Origin: Arthrobacter sp. CAN_C5
GTDB lineage: Bacteria; Actinomycetota; Actinomycetes; Actinomycetales; Micrococcaceae
NCBI RefSeq assembly: GCF_017875735.1
Contig: NZ_JAGGMZ010000001.1
Span: 2,356,001 to 2,420,000, forward strand
Length of the DNA stretch: 64,000 nucleotides
Reading direction: 5' to 3'
Shown here: positions 27,385 to 38,005 of the stretch, one piece after another
Layout of the letters: each line of letters opens with the position of its first letter
Position numbering within the stretch: the first letter of the stretch is position 1
Notes under the pieces: generated by a model
Seen by the model: the letters and a program-made list of their open reading frames with translations, nothing else
Told to the model about the DNA's origin: nothing
Database searches by the model: none
Made by a program: the position numbers and the translations under genes

Positions 27385-28437
27385 CTAGGATCGGGAATCG
27401 TTCTCCCGCTTCTTCGGATCGGTGGTGTCCCGCTCGGGGAGAGGTTCATCACTACCGTTTGTTTCGACGAGATTACCACGGGTGGTGGATTTAGTTTCGT
27501 CTGTGTCGGCTTTGTGGGTGTCGGTGGCGTCATCTGGCGAGTCCACAGCCGCCGGTTCACGACCGGGCAGGTACAACGCCGGCGTGTCGGCGCCCTTGCG
27601 TTTCTTACCAAGGTAGATGAGGACGGCGATGGCGCCGATCAGGACCAGGATGCTGGTCCACACGTTGAGTCGCTGGGTGACACCGAAGAGGGTGATCAGT
27701 TCGGCGTCGTCAATGCGGAGTGCCTCGATCCAGACGCGGCCGGCCGTGTAGTAGGCGGCGTAAGCCCAGAACATCATTCCGCCGCGCAGCCCGAACCGCT
27801 TGTCGAGGAGGAGCAGCAGCGCGACGCCGGCGAGGTTCCACAGCATTTCGTACAGGAAGGTCGGGTGGAACAGGGTGTCCACGGGGACGCCGTCGGGGAA
27901 GTTCGCGTTCTCCGGGTCGATTTCCAGGCCCCAGGGCAGGGTGGTGGGAGCGCCGAAAAGCTCCTGGTTGAACCAGTTGCCGAGCCGGCCCACCGCCTGC
28001 GCGAGGAGGATGCCCGGGGCGGCGGCGTCGGCGAAGGCGCTTAATCGCACACCCGACCTGCGGCAGCCGATCCAGGCGCCAACGGCGCCCACGGCAATGG
28101 CGCCCCAGATGCCCAGGCCGCCCTCCCAGATCCGCGGGATCCGCGACAGGTCACCGTCCGGACCGAAGTAGGCGTCGGGTGAGGAGAACACGTGGTAAAG
28201 CCGCCCGCCGAGGATGCCGAACGGGATGGCCCAGATGGCGACGTCCCAGATGACGTCCGGGTTGCCGCCGTAGCGCTTCCACCGGGACACGGTCAGCAGG
28301 AGCGCCAGGATGATCCCGGCGAGGATGCACAGGGCGTACGTGTAGAGAGTGAGCGGTCCGAGGCTAAAAGACGCCCACTCCGCCGGTGGGCTCGGGATAC
28401 TGGCGGGAAGCGTCCCGATGGTGCTCACGATTCGCAT
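27385..28437 (-). CDS. lgt: Prolipoprotein diacylglyceryl transferase
   Basis: Integral membrane enzyme that attaches diacylglycerol from phosphatidylglycerol to the lipobox Cys of preprolipoproteins. It is 350 residues, with seven hydrophobic segments. The Lgt signature is GRLGNWFNQELFGAPT, and the other conserved residues are in GGRLYHVF and HPTFLYEMLWN. About 80 polar residues at the C-terminus (EPAAVDSPDDATDTHKADTD and on) form a disordered cytoplasmic tail, common in actinobacterial Lgt. It follows trpA after 3 bp. Likely clients in this window are the binding protein at 14578 and the CapA-like protein at 61631. Confidence 0.96.
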   Translation of the reverse strand: MRIVSTIGTLPASIPSPPAEWASFSLGPLTLYTYALCILAGIILALLLTVSRWKRYGGNPDVIWDVAIWAIPFGILGGRLYHVFSSPDAYFGPDGDLSRIPRIWEGGLGIWGAIAVGAVGAWIGCRRSGVRLSAFADAAAPGILLAQAVGRLGNWFNQELFGAPTTLPWGLEIDPENANFPDGVPVDTLFHPTFLYEMLWNLAGVALLLLLDKRFGLRGGMMFWAYAAYYTAGRVWIEALRIDDAELITLFGVTQRLNVWTSILVLIGAIAVLIYLGKKRKGADTPALYLPGREPAAVDSPDDATDTHKADTDETKSTTRGNLVETNGSDEPLPERDTTDPKKRENDSRS

Positions 28438-28440
28438 GGG

Positions 28441-29241
28441 TTAGCTCTTTCCCGTTCCGCTGCTCAGATCCTTCGTCAGTTCGGCGACGGCCGTGACACC
28501 ACCGTCGCGCAGGGCCGACACCAGCGCGGTGCCCACGATCACACCGTCCGCGTACGCGGCGATTTCCCGGACCTGGTCCGCGGTGGAGACGCCGAGGCCC
28601 ACACAGGCGCGGTCAGCGCCGGCACCGTGGGCGGCGTCGACGACGTCACGGGCGGCCGAACTGACCGCCGTCCGGGCCCCGGTGACGCCCATGATGGAGA
28701 CGGCGTAGACAAACCCGCGGCTCGCCGCGACGGTCCGTTCCATCCGTTCGCCGCTCGTGGACGGGGCGACGAGGAATACCCGGTCCAGACCGAACTCCTC
28801 GGAGGCGGCCATCCATTCACCGGCTTCGTCGGGAATGAGGTCGGGGGTGATGAGTCCCGCTCCCCCGGCCTCGTGCAGCCGGCGGGCGAACTCGCGGACA
28901 CCAAGCTGCATGACCGGGTTCCAGTAGGTCATTACCAGCACGGCCGCGTCGGTGCGCTCAGTGATGCCCTTGACGATGTCGAAGACCTTCTCGACGGTGA
29001 AGCCGTTCCGCAGGGCCTGCACCGTCGCTTCCTGGATCACTGTCCCGTCCATCACCGGATCCGAGTACGGGATACCGATCTCGATCAGGTCCATCCCATT
29101 TTCGGCCAGGGCAACCCCCGCGTCGATGGTCGTCTGGACGTCGGGGAACCCGGCAGGCAGGTACCCGATCAGCGCGGCACGGCCGGCGTCGCGTGCCCGG
29201 TCGATCGCGACGGCCGACTTGCTGGTGGTCTGGATGCTCAC
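28441..29241 (-). CDS. trpA: Tryptophan synthase alpha subunit
   Basis: Cleaves indole-3-glycerol phosphate to indole and glyceraldehyde 3-phosphate; 266 residues, TIM barrel. Catalytic Glu is in [15 protein letters not shown], with its Asp partner. The loop [11 protein letters not shown] and the phosphate-binding [11 protein letters not shown] are present. ATGA overlap with trpB suggests coupled translation, which suits the alpha2-beta2 complex. Confidence 0.96.
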   Translation of the reverse strand: MSIQTTSKSAVAIDRARDAGRAALIGYLPAGFPDVQTTIDAGVALAENGMDLIEIGIPYSDPVMDGTVIQEATVQALRNGFTVEKVFDIVKGITERTDAAVLVMTYWNPVMQLGVREFARRLHEAGGAGLITPDLIPDEAGEWMAASEEFGLDRVFLVAPSTSGERMERTVAASRGFVYAVSIMGVTGARTAVSSAARDVVDAAHGAGADRACVGLGVSTADQVREIAAYADGVIVGTALVSALRDGGVTAVAELTKDLSSGTGKS

Positions 29242-30572
29242 AGTTGTTCCCCGTCTTTTCCGATTTCGGACTCGGCACTGTTATCGGGCAGCAGATCGAA
29301 GAACTCCGCGGCGGTCGCCACGTCCTTGTCGCCACGGCCTGAGAGGTTGATCAGGATGACCTTCTCCGACGGGTCGCCACCCTCGGCTGCGAGGCGTTGC
29401 CCCACCTTGATGGCGCCTGCCAGTGCATGGGCGGTTTCGATGGCGGGGATGATTCCCTCGCTGCGGCACAGGAGCTTGAACGCATCCATTGCTTCAGCAT
29501 CGGTGATCGGCTCGTAGCTGACCCGGCCGATGTCGGCCAGATAGGCGTGCTCCGGCCCGACGCCGGGGTAGTCGAGTCCGGCGGAAATGGAGTGGGATTC
29601 GATCGTCTGGCCGTCGTCGTCCTGCATCAGGTACGAGCGGGCGCCGTGGAGCACACCGGGCCGACCCAGGCTGATGGTCGCGGCGTGGCGTCCGGTTTCA
29701 ACGCCTTCACCGCCTGCCTCGAAGCCGTAGAGGGCCACCTCGGGGTCGTCAAGGAACCCGTGGAACATACCGATCGCGTTGGACCCGCCTCCGATGCAGG
29801 CGCAGACGGCATCAGGCAGGCGGCCAGTCTCCGCGAGCACCTGCTCGCGGGCCTCCTCGCCGATGACCTCATGGAAGTACCTGACCATTGAGGGGAACGG
29901 GTGCGCACCGGCAGCCGTGCCGAGGAGGTAGTGGGTGGTGTCCACGTTGGCCACCCAGTCGCGCAGGGCGTCGTTGATGGCGTCCTTGAGGGTCTGCGAC
30001 CCGTTGGTGACCGGGACAACGGTGGCGCCGAGCAGTTCCATCCGGGCCACGTTCAGGGCCTGACGGCGGGTGTCTTCGGCACCCATGTAGACGACGCACT
30101 CCAGGCCCATCAGGGCCGCCGCAGTGGCGCTGGCCACCCCGTGCTGCCCGGCGCCGGTCTCGGCGATGACCCGGGTCTTACCCATCCGCTTGGCGAGGAG
30201 CGCCTGGCCCAGCACGTTGTTGATCTTGTGGGACCCGGTGTGGTTGAGGTCCTCCCGTTTCAGGAAGATCCGCACGCCGCCGGCGTACTCCGAGAACCGC
30301 TTGGCCTCGGTCAGCAGCGACGGGCGCCCGGCGTAGGTGCGGTTCAGCTCGGCCACCTGCGCGGTGAACTCGGGGTCCGCCTTGGCCTTCTCGAAGGTGT
30401 CGGTGAGCTCGTCGAGGGCAGCGATCAGCGATTCGGGCATCCAGCGGCCGCCATACTCACCGAAGTAGGGGCCGGGCGCGTGGCGGAGGCTCCCCGTGGG
30501 ATTGAGGAAGGCTTCTGCGGTACCTTCGGTGACCTCGGTGGGTCCGTTGGCTGCCTGGGTCGAATCGGTCAT
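29238..30572 (-). CDS. trpB: Tryptophan synthase beta subunit
   Basis: PLP enzyme that joins indole and serine. It is 444 residues from the ATG at 30572. The PLP lysine is in [13 protein letters not shown], the indole tunnel and catalytic Glu in [10 protein letters not shown], and the phosphate-binding loop is [10 protein letters not shown]. The frame stays open above the chosen start, but upstream sequence is not TrpB-like and this ATG gives the family's normal N-terminus. A 43-bp gap separates it from trpC and it overlaps trpA by 4 bp. Confidence 0.96.
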   Translation of the reverse strand: MTDSTQAANGPTEVTEGTAEAFLNPTGSLRHAPGPYFGEYGGRWMPESLIAALDELTDTFEKAKADPEFTAQVAELNRTYAGRPSLLTEAKRFSEYAGGVRIFLKREDLNHTGSHKINNVLGQALLAKRMGKTRVIAETGAGQHGVASATAAALMGLECVVYMGAEDTRRQALNVARMELLGATVVPVTNGSQTLKDAINDALRDWVANVDTTHYLLGTAAGAHPFPSMVRYFHEVIGEEAREQVLAETGRLPDAVCACIGGGSNAIGMFHGFLDDPEVALYGFEAGGEGVETGRHAATISLGRPGVLHGARSYLMQDDDGQTIESHSISAGLDYPGVGPEHAYLADIGRVSYEPITDAEAMDAFKLLCRSEGIIPAIETAHALAGAIKVGQRLAAEGGDPSEKVILINLSGRGDKDVATAAEFFDLLPDNSAESEIGKDGEQL

Positions 30573-30615
30573 GAGCTTGCCTATCCTGTCGTGGTGGTGT
30601 GCTGCGTACCGGTAG

Positions 30616-31446
30616 CTAGGCGGTTGGCTGGTCCTGGAGTGCCAGTCGCGCGCTGCGGCCGGCGTCGAGGAACGCGGCGATCGTGTCCTGCGGGTTGTCG
30701 TGCCTGACCAGCGCCTCGCCGACCAGAATGGCGTCGGCTCCATCGGAGGCGAACCGCCCGACGTCGGCAACGTCCCGCACGCCTGACTCGGCGATGATGA
30801 GCGTTCCCGTCGGGATACCGGCGGCGAGTGGTGCGAACACCGACCGGTCAATGTCGAGGGTCTTGAGATTCCGCACGTTGATGCCGATGATTTTGGCACC
30901 AGCGGAGACGGCCCGTTCCACCTCGTCGGCGGTGTGGGTTTCCACCAGTGCGTTCATGCCCAACTGGTGGGTCAGTGCGAGGAAGCCGCGGAGTTCGTCG
31001 TCGGTGAGGGCTGCAACGATCAGGAGGATCAGGTCGGCACCGTGGGCGCGCGCCTCCCAGATCTGGTATTCGTCGACGGTGAAGTCCTTGCGCAGCAGCG
31101 GCAGGTCAACGGCGGCGCGAACCGCATCGAGGTCGGCCAGTGACCCGCCGAAGCGTCGCTGCTCGGTGAGGACGCTGACGACGGCGGCGCCTCCCGTCTC
31201 ATACCGCTCCGCCAGTGCCGCGGGGTCGTCGATGTCGGCCAGCGCCCCCTTGGAGGGACTGCGGCGTTTCACTTCGGCGATCAGGGTGATGCCGGTGCCG
31301 GTGCCGTCGCCGAGCAGGGCGGCGTAGGCGTCGCGGGGCGCCACAGCCGACATGGCGTCGTCGCGCAGTTGCTCCAGCGGGAGCGCCGCAACCCGGGGTG
31401 CCAGGTCCTCACGGACTCCAGCGATGATGTCGTCGAGAACGCTCAC
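30616..31446 (-). CDS. trpC: Indole-3-glycerol-phosphate synthase
   Basis: Forms indole-3-glycerol phosphate from the anthranilate-derived carboxyphenylaminodeoxyribulose phosphate; 276 residues. Conserved features are [25 protein letters not shown], and [12 protein letters not shown] with the C-terminal phosphate-binding segment [10 protein letters not shown]. The GTG start immediately follows the stop of the small membrane-protein gene with no gap. The operon has no trpD, trpF or trpG in this window. Confidence 0.96.
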   Translation of the reverse strand: MSVLDDIIAGVREDLAPRVAALPLEQLRDDAMSAVAPRDAYAALLGDGTGTGITLIAEVKRRSPSKGALADIDDPAALAERYETGGAAVVSVLTEQRRFGGSLADLDAVRAAVDLPLLRKDFTVDEYQIWEARAHGADLILLIVAALTDDELRGFLALTHQLGMNALVETHTADEVERAVSAGAKIIGINVRNLKTLDIDRSVFAPLAAGIPTGTLIIAESGVRDVADVGRFASDGADAILVGEALVRHDNPQDTIAAFLDAGRSARLALQDQPTA

Positions 31447-31779
31447 CTAGTCGTCTTTGCCCTTCAGCTTTGAACCGCCGACGCCGTAACCGGCGCGCTT
31501 CATGACGAAGCCCGCTCCAAGACCCACCACCATGACGGCAATGCCGATCCAGAACAGGACGGTCCCGGCGCCGAGGTTGCCCTCAGTGCTGGCGAAGACG
31601 AAGGCGAAGGAAGACACCGCTCCGCCGAACAGCATGATCAGGACGCAGGTCCACGCGGCGGGGCTGTTGCCGTGGCCGATGGTCTCATCGTGCATCGATG
31701 CGTGGTTTTCCCGTGAATTTTCCGGGTGCTCTACGGAGGCGGTCCGGGTCGTTGCGTTAGCTGTGGCGTCTTTGGCCAT
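31447..31779 (-). CDS. HGxxPAAW-family small membrane protein
   Basis: A 110-residue protein with a polar N-terminal half, the motif HGNSPAAW near the first of two membrane helices (TCVLIMLFGGAVSSFAFVFA and VLFWIGIAVMVVGLGAGFVM), and a short basic tail. Small proteins with this motif are found in the trp operon of many actinobacteria; their role is not established. The ATG at 31779 has GGAG upstream. Its stop abuts the trpC start. Involvement in tryptophan metabolism is suggested only by position. Confidence 0.8.
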   Translation of the reverse strand: MAKDATANATTRTASVEHPENSRENHASMHDETIGHGNSPAAWTCVLIMLFGGAVSSFAFVFASTEGNLGAGTVLFWIGIAVMVVGLGAGFVMKRAGYGVGGSKLKGKDD

Positions 31780-31853
31780 GGTGACTCTCCTTGAAACTCG
31801 TCTGATGAACATTCTGCCATTAGTTAGGGGCGGCCGTGGTCTGCCGGGCTGGC

Positions 31854-32507
31854 TCAGGTGGTCGGATCTTTCCCCTTGGTGAGCTGGTCCCAGCTGTCGA
31901 TCTCGTCCGAGTGGGCGGTGGATTTGCGCGCGGACGGGTTCTCGTCGGCGACCTTCTCGTACCGTTTGGACCGGTTCCACCCGCGACTGGCGAGGAGCAT
32001 CCAGACCGCCGTTACGGTCAGCAGGACCCCCGCGGCGGCGGCCAGCCAGGGAAACACCGTGAGCGCCAGGGTGGCGCCGCTACCGGTGCTGACGCCAATC
32101 GCCTCGCCGATCGCCGGGGCGGCAGCCCCGGTGGGGTCGGCCACCACCAGCAGGCTGTTCCAGACAATGCCCACACCGGCGATGAGGAGGATGGCTACCA
32201 CCAGGATCCGTGCAATCCGCCCGGCGATGGAGACGGCCAGGGCGGCGGCCAGGGACACCAGCGCGAACGCAGTGACGGCGGTGGCAGCATCGCTGCCGGG
32301 GATTTCCAGGTTGGGCGTCTGGACGGCGTCCTGCGGCAGGGTCACCGTCAGCCAGGTCTGGGTGGTGCTCGCGAACGCCAGCAGGGAGAACAGTACCGTG
32401 GCCAGAATCACAGTCCCTTTCCGCTGCCAGGCGCTCGGCGCCCCAGGGGTCGTGGAGGGCTCGGAGGAGCGCCCTGGACCGTCGGTGGTTCCCGGGTCGG
32501 TGCTCAT
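31854..32507 (-). CDS. Trp-operon-associated membrane protein (TIGR02234-like)
   Basis: A 217-residue protein with about four hydrophobic segments (VILATVLFSLLAFASTTQTW, AVTAFALVSLAAALAVSIAG, ILVVAILLIAGVGIVW, ALTVFPWLAAAAGVLLTVTA) and a charged C-terminal tail. It sits between trpE and trpC, as does Rv1610 in Mycobacterium tuberculosis. The family is known only as trp-operon associated. The start overlaps the trpE stop by 4 bp, so it is translated with the anthranilate synthase. A tryptophan-related transport or membrane role is a guess. Confidence 0.85.
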   Translation of the reverse strand: MSTDPGTTDGPGRSSEPSTTPGAPSAWQRKGTVILATVLFSLLAFASTTQTWLTVTLPQDAVQTPNLEIPGSDAATAVTAFALVSLAAALAVSIAGRIARILVVAILLIAGVGIVWNSLLVVADPTGAAAPAIGEAIGVSTGSGATLALTVFPWLAAAAGVLLTVTAVWMLLASRGWNRSKRYEKVADENPSARKSTAHSDEIDSWDQLTKGKDPTT

Positions 32508-34078
32508 GGGACCTCTACTTCCTGCAGCGCGTCGGACGCGGTGATGGTTCTGAGGCTGGACGCGATCAGTGCCGCGCGCAGCGGCGCGGCCGCCTTGTTG
32601 ACGGTTTCCTGTGCCTCGTCCTCGAGGACTGAGTCAGCGACGATCCCGCCACCGGCCTGCACATAGGCCCGGCCGTCGCGGAGCAGCGCTGAGCGGATGG
32701 CGATCGCCAGATCCATGTCGCCGGCGAAATCGAGGTAGCCGACCACCCCGCCGTAGATTCCGCGGCGGTGGGGTTCCACCTCGTCGATGAGGCGCAGCGC
32801 GCGGGGCTTGGGAGCCCCGGATAGGGTCCCTGCGGGGAAGGTAGCGGCGAGCACGTCATACGCCGTCTTGGTGGGGGCCAGTGAGCCGACCACGGTCGAC
32901 ACGAGGTGCATGATGTGGCTGAACCGTTCCACTTCCATGAACTGGGTGACATCCACCGATCCGGGGACGCAGACCTTGGAAATGTCGTTGCGTGCCAGGT
33001 CCACCAGCATCAGGTGTTCGGCGCGCTCCTTCTCATCCGCCAGCAGTTCGTCGGCGAGGGCCCGATCCTGGTCCAGGGTGTGCCCGCGGGGGCGGGAGCC
33101 GGCAATGGGATGAGTGATGACGTCCTTGCCGGTGACCGTGACGAGCGCCTCCGGGGAAGAACCGACAATCGAGTACTCCCGCCCGTCGGCGTCGGCCAGG
33201 CTGAACAGGTACATGTAGGGGCTGGGGTTGGTGTTCCGGAGGACCCGGTAGACGTCCAGGGGGGACGCGGCGCAGTCAAGTTCGAACCGCCGGGAGATGA
33301 CCACCTGGAACACGTCGCCGTCCACGATGGCACGCTTTCCACGTTCAATGGCGGCCAGGTATTTGGGCTTGTCCCAGCGTTCGTCGACGCGGGAGAGCAG
33401 TTCGGCGGTGTCCACCGAGCCGTCCCGGAGCACGGAGACGGGCTGTTCGGCAGCCTCCCCCAACTTGGTCAGCATGACGCGGATCCGCTGGACGGCGTCG
33501 TGCCAGGCCTCGTCCACCCGGTCGCTGGAGCCGTCAAAGTTGATGGCGTTGGCGACGAGGGTGAGGGTCCCCTCGGAGTTGTCGTGCACCGCCATGTCGG
33601 TGACCAGACACATGGCCAGTTCGGGCAGCAGCAGATCGTCCTCAGGCGGGCTCGTGAGCCGTTCCCAGTGGCGGACCGATTCCCAGCCGATGAAGCCCAC
33701 CAGTCCCGAGGTAAACGGGGGCAGGTCATCAAACCGGGGGGTGCGCAGCGCCTCGATGGTCTGGCGGAGTGCCTCGACCGGGCTGCCGGTGGTCGGGACA
33801 CCGGCGGGCGGCTCCCCCAGCCAGTGCGCTTCGCCGTCGAGACTGGTCAGGGTGGCGCGTGAGTTGGCACCGATGAACGAGTACCTGGACCACACGCCGC
33901 CGACCGCCGCCGATTCCATCAGGAAGGTGCCGGGCTGTCCGTCGGCGAGCTTTCGGTAGATGGCGATCGGGGTGTGGGCATCCGCAAGCACTTTCAGGTG
34001 CACAGGCACCACCCGACGGTCCCTGGCGAGTTCGCGGAACTCTTCAAGGCTGGGGCTGATGACTCCAAGTTCCTGCAT
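32504..34078 (-). CDS. trpE: Anthranilate synthase component I
   Basis: Chorismate-using subunit that makes anthranilate with ammonia from a TrpG partner. It is 524 residues. The N-terminal domain includes the feedback-binding region around FLMESAAVGGVWSRYSFIG, and the catalytic part includes VVISRRFELDC, ITHPIAGSRPRG, DLARNDISKVC, HLVSTVVG and FPAGTLSGAPKPRA. TrpG is not encoded nearby. It follows hisI after 61 bp. That gap has no Trp-rich leader peptide, so classical attenuation is not evident. Confidence 0.96.
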   Translation of the reverse strand: MQELGVISPSLEEFRELARDRRVVPVHLKVLADAHTPIAIYRKLADGQPGTFLMESAAVGGVWSRYSFIGANSRATLTSLDGEAHWLGEPPAGVPTTGSPVEALRQTIEALRTPRFDDLPPFTSGLVGFIGWESVRHWERLTSPPEDDLLLPELAMCLVTDMAVHDNSEGTLTLVANAINFDGSSDRVDEAWHDAVQRIRVMLTKLGEAAEQPVSVLRDGSVDTAELLSRVDERWDKPKYLAAIERGKRAIVDGDVFQVVISRRFELDCAASPLDVYRVLRNTNPSPYMYLFSLADADGREYSIVGSSPEALVTVTGKDVITHPIAGSRPRGHTLDQDRALADELLADEKERAEHLMLVDLARNDISKVCVPGSVDVTQFMEVERFSHIMHLVSTVVGSLAPTKTAYDVLAATFPAGTLSGAPKPRALRLIDEVEPHRRGIYGGVVGYLDFAGDMDLAIAIRSALLRDGRAYVQAGGGIVADSVLEDEAQETVNKAAAPLRAALIASSLRTITASDALQEVEVP

Positions 34079-34139
34079 AACGATGTGTGCTCTTTCAGCT
34101 GGCTGTGGGAAAAGTCACTGGGCGCGGTATCGGAGGCCG

Positions 34140-34550
34140 CTAGTGGGAACTATCCGGACCGGTGACCACGTCAAGGTCCCTGCCGTCGAAGCAGGTCCGG
34201 GTTCCGGTGTGGCAGGCAGCCCCCACCTGGTCGACCCGGATGAGGAGGGCGTCGCCGTCGCAGTCGATGGCCGCCGACTTGACCCATTGCACGTGGCCCG
34301 AGGTGTCTCCCTTTCGCCAATAGGCGTTCCTAGAACGGGAGAAGAAGGTGACCCGACCGGTGGTGAGGGTGCGGCGGACAGCTTCGTCATCCATCCAGCC
34401 GAGCATCAGGACTTCCCCCGAATCGTGCTGCTGGATCACCGCTGCGACGAGTCCGGCGGGATCGCGTTTGAGGGCCCCAGCGATCTGCGGATCGAGGGTT
34501 GGCCCGGCGGACGAATCGGGCGCTGGCGGGGTATCGGTCTGTGATGGCAT
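34140..34550 (-). CDS. hisI: Phosphoribosyl-AMP cyclohydrolase
   Basis: Third enzyme of histidine synthesis, opening the adenine ring of PR-AMP. It is 136 residues. Conserved features are [32 protein letters not shown] and the zinc-binding DCDGDALL plus [10 protein letters not shown]. The ATG at 34550 is chosen because the longer frame upstream is not conserved. It is not fused to hisE, which is a separate gene at 37127. It starts the minus-strand hisI-trpE run; the divergent gene starts 108 bp away. Confidence 0.95.
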   Translation of the reverse strand: MPSQTDTPPAPDSSAGPTLDPQIAGALKRDPAGLVAAVIQQHDSGEVLMLGWMDDEAVRRTLTTGRVTFFSRSRNAYWRKGDTSGHVQWVKSAAIDCDGDALLIRVDQVGAACHTGTRTCFDGRDLDVVTGPDSSH

Positions 34551-34658
34551 CACCTTCGATTCTATCGCGCCACCGAACGGACCATTCACGGCTTCTTCGG
34601 CGGTGCGGCGCGGCGGTTCCCGTGCCAAGAACCACCGAATCTGCTAGTTTCAGCAGTG

Positions 34659-35306
34659 ATGCAATATGTAGAACCTTCCCGTGAAGTCCTGGCCGAGACG
34701 CTTCTCGCAGCAGGGCCCCACTCGCCGACGCTGTGCCATGGCTGGCAGGCCAAAGAGTTGGCCGCCCACCTGTACCTGCGGGAACACCGGCCGGCCGTTG
34801 CCCTTGCCATGGTCATCAAGCCCCTGGCCGCCGTGTCCGACAAGTCGGTCCGCAAACTCGCCGCCCAGGCCGAAACTGTCGAGGGTTTCAAGAAGCTGGT
34901 CGGCTATTTCCTCGCCGGGCATCCCTTCTACTCCCCGATGAAGCGCTCCAAAGCGCTTGATGCCAGCGCCAACCTGATCGAATACTTTGTGCACACCGAG
35001 GATGTGCGGCGGGCGCGTAGCCGGTGGGCCCCCCGGGCACTGGACGAGGATTACTCGAACGCGCTGTGGGACGAACTGATCAAACGCGCGGCGATCCTCT
35101 ACCGCGGGGTGGACCTGGGAATTGTACTGGTGCGCTCCGATGGGCTGCGCCACGTCGCGAAGCGTGCGCCCGTCTCGGTAGCCATCAAGGGCGATCCCGG
35201 TGAGCTTCTCATGCACGCCCATGGCCGTACCCGCCACGCCCTCGTCACGTTCGAGGGCCAGCCCGACGCGGTGGCGCTGCTGGACAGCGCCGAAATCGGC
35301 CTGTAG
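34659..35306 (+). CDS. TIGR03085-type metal-binding protein (DinB-like fold)
   Basis: A 215-residue protein resembling the TIGR03085 group of the DinB/maleylpyruvate-isomerase-like superfamily. It shows CHGWQAKELAAHLYLREHRP with a His in the helical bundle, and EYFVHTEDVRRAR carrying a second likely metal His. The family binds a divalent metal; thiol-dependent reactions are known in relatives, but the substrate here is unknown. It lies divergent from hisI. GTG at 34656 and ATG at 34659 are both possible starts. Confidence 0.75.
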   Translation: MQYVEPSREVLAETLLAAGPHSPTLCHGWQAKELAAHLYLREHRPAVALAMVIKPLAAVSDKSVRKLAAQAETVEGFKKLVGYFLAGHPFYSPMKRSKALDASANLIEYFVHTEDVRRARSRWAPRALDEDYSNALWDELIKRAAILYRGVDLGIVLVRSDGLRHVAKRAPVSVAIKGDPGELLMHAHGRTRHALVTFEGQPDAVALLDSAEIGL

Positions 35307-35432
35307 CCAGCCGCTTCACGAGGCGCGCTTCACCCGAACGGAACCCGCCGTCACCGGAAGTTTTGTGCAGGTGCGGCGAGTCCGAAGGCTCGTGAGTCCT
35401 CGCCGGTCGCGCCCAGCCCAGCCCAGTCCCCG

Positions 35433-36203
35433 TCAGCGGACGGGGAATCCCGCGTCGCTGATGGCCTTCTTGACCTGGGCAATGGCGTCCAGCGGCCCGA
35501 AGTGGAACACCGACGCTGCCAGCACCGCGTCGGCACCGGCCTGCACCGCGGGCGGGAAGTGCTCTGGCAAACCAGCCCCACCGGAGGCGATCAGCGGCAC
35601 GGTGACGGCGGCGCGCACCGCACGGATCATTTCCAGGTCGAACCCGGCCTTGGTACCGTCGGCGTCGATCGAGTTGAGCAGGATTTCTCCCACCCCACGG
35701 TCGGCCGCCTCGCGGGCCCACTGCACGGCGTCGATCCCCGTGCCCTGCCGGCCGCCGTGCGTGGTCACCTCGTAGCCCGACGGTGTACCGCCGCCCGGCA
35801 CCCGGCGCGCATCCAGGGACAGCACCAGCACCTGCGACCCGAAGTGGCTGGTGATCTCATCGATCACGTCGGGCCGGCTGACGGCCGCCGTGTTGATTGA
35901 TGCCTTGTCCGCGCCGAAGCGCAGCAGCTTGTCGACGTCGGCGATCCCGCGGACTCCCCCGCCGACGGTCAGTGGGATGAAGACCTCCTCAGCGGTGCGC
36001 GCGACGACGTCGAACGTGGTGTCCCGGTTACCCGAGGACGCGGTCACATCAAGGAAGGTCAGTTCGTCGGCGCCCGCCCGGTCGTACCGGTGCGCGAGTT
36101 CAACCGGGTCACCGGCGTCCCGCAGATCGGCGAAGTTGATGCCCTTGACGACGCGACCGGCATCGACGTCGAGGCACGGGATGACGCGAATGGCTAGTCC
36201 CAT
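35433..36203 (-). CDS. hisF: Imidazole glycerol phosphate synthase, cyclase subunit
   Basis: Cyclase half of IGP synthase, which makes imidazole glycerol phosphate and AICAR from PRFAR using ammonia from HisH. It is 256 residues, a beta-alpha barrel. The two catalytic aspartates are in [15 protein letters not shown] and in [14 protein letters not shown]. Phosphate sites are [11 protein letters not shown] and [12 protein letters not shown]. hisH is not in the window. It follows hisG after 10 bp. Confidence 0.96.
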   Translation of the reverse strand: MGLAIRVIPCLDVDAGRVVKGINFADLRDAGDPVELAHRYDRAGADELTFLDVTASSGNRDTTFDVVARTAEEVFIPLTVGGGVRGIADVDKLLRFGADKASINTAAVSRPDVIDEITSHFGSQVLVLSLDARRVPGGGTPSGYEVTTHGGRQGTGIDAVQWAREAADRGVGEILLNSIDADGTKAGFDLEMIRAVRAAVTVPLIASGGAGLPEHFPPAVQAGADAVLAASVFHFGPLDAIAQVKKAISDAGFPVR

Positions 36204-36213
36204 GGCTGACTCC

Positions 36214-37056
36214 CTAGACCCTGCAGGCGTGGATGGTGCTGACGAGGATGGCTCGGGCGCCGAGCTCGTACAGCTCGTCCATGATCCGGTTGGTCTGGCT
36301 GCGCAGCACCATCGAGCGGACGGCGACCCAGTCGGAGTCGCGGAGCGGTGAGACCGTCGGGGATTCCAGGCCGGGAGTCAGAGCGGCTGCGTCGTCAACG
36401 AGGTCCTTACGGATGTCGTAATCCATCAGCACGTACTGGCGTGCGACGAGGACACCCTGCAGTCGACGGATCAGCACATCGAGTCCGGCCGGGGTGTCGC
36501 CGCTGCGGCCGATCAGGACCGCCTCGCTGCGCAGGATCGGGTCGCCGAAGATTTCCATCCCGGCGGCCTTGAGCGTGTTGCCGGTCTCGACGACGTCTGC
36601 AATCGCATCGGCGACGCCGAGGCGCACCGAGGACTCCACCGCACCATCGAGGCGCACCACCGTGGCGTCCACCCCGTGGTCGGCGAGGAAGCGGCGCAGC
36701 AGCCCGTCATAGCTGGTGGCCAGCCGCTTACCTTCTAGCTGGGCGACGGTGCTGAAGTGCCCTACTGGGCCGGCGAACCGGAAGGTCGAGGCGCCGAACC
36801 CGAGGGTCAGCCGCTCCTCGGCGTCGACGTCGGCGTCCAGGAACAGGTCACGGCCGGTGATCCCGACGTCAAGTGTTCCTGCGCCCACGTACACGGCGAT
36901 GTCGCGGGGGCGGAGGAAGAAGAATTCGACCCCGTTGTCGGGGTCTTCGAGGACCAGCTCGCGGGTGTCGCGGCGCTGGCGGTAGCCAGCCTCGGCGAGC
37001 ATGGCGGAGGCCGATTCGGACAGGGCGCCCTTGTTGGGGACTGCTACACGAAGCAT
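36214..37056 (-). CDS. hisG: ATP phosphoribosyltransferase, long form
   Basis: First committed and histidine-inhibited step of histidine synthesis. It is 280 residues, the long HisG type with a C-terminal regulatory domain, so no HisZ partner is needed. The start [16 protein letters not shown] is typical; upstream codons are not conserved. GRDLFLDAD, the PRPP loop [17 protein letters not shown] and the C-terminal [12 protein letters not shown] are present. It follows hisE after 70 bp. Confidence 0.95.
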   Translation of the reverse strand: MLRVAVPNKGALSESASAMLAEAGYRQRRDTRELVLEDPDNGVEFFFLRPRDIAVYVGAGTLDVGITGRDLFLDADVDAEERLTLGFGASTFRFAGPVGHFSTVAQLEGKRLATSYDGLLRRFLADHGVDATVVRLDGAVESSVRLGVADAIADVVETGNTLKAAGMEIFGDPILRSEAVLIGRSGDTPAGLDVLIRRLQGVLVARQYVLMDYDIRKDLVDDAAALTPGLESPTVSPLRDSDWVAVRSMVLRSQTNRIMDELYELGARAILVSTIHACRV

Positions 37057-37126
37057 AGGGGTTCTTTCGCTGAAGGTTCGAAGGGAGGTCTGCTGCTGGG
37101 GCACCTGGATCCTGGCGGAATGGTGC

Positions 37127-37390
37127 CTAGAGATGCTTGTACACGTCGTCCAGCGTCAGACCTTTGGCGATCATCAGGACCTGCAGGTGGTAGAGCAGCT
37201 GGGAGATTTCCTCGGCCGCAGCCTCGTCGGATTCGTACTCGGCGGCCATCCACACCTCGGCGGCTTCCTCGACCACTTTCTTGCCGATGCCGTGGACGCC
37301 CGAGTCGAGTTCGGCGATGGTCCGCGACCCGTCCGGGCGGTCGATGGCTTTGGCGCTGAGTTCAGCGAAGAGGGATTCGAAGCTTTTCAC
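37127..37390 (-). CDS. hisE: Phosphoribosyl-ATP pyrophosphatase
   Basis: Second step of histidine synthesis, hydrolysing PR-ATP to PR-AMP. It is 87 residues, an all-alpha MazG-like fold with the metal-binding motif [15 protein letters not shown] and [14 protein letters not shown]. Separate hisE and hisI genes are usual in actinobacteria. It precedes hisG and follows ribH by 63 bp, which links the riboflavin and histidine gene runs. Confidence 0.95.
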   Translation of the reverse strand: MKSFESLFAELSAKAIDRPDGSRTIAELDSGVHGIGKKVVEEAAEVWMAAEYESDEAAAEEISQLLYHLQVLMIAKGLTLDDVYKHL

Positions 37391-37453
37391 ACTGCCAACG
37401 TTACTGGGTTGGCGGCACTGAGCCTCATTCGGTGAGTTCGGTGTGACAAAGCT

Positions 37454-38005
<552 letters not shown>

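Noticed and set aside
34079..34139. Possible Trp leader peptide or attenuator before trpE
   Set aside because: The 61-bp gap has no start codon followed by Trp codons and no alternative hairpins.
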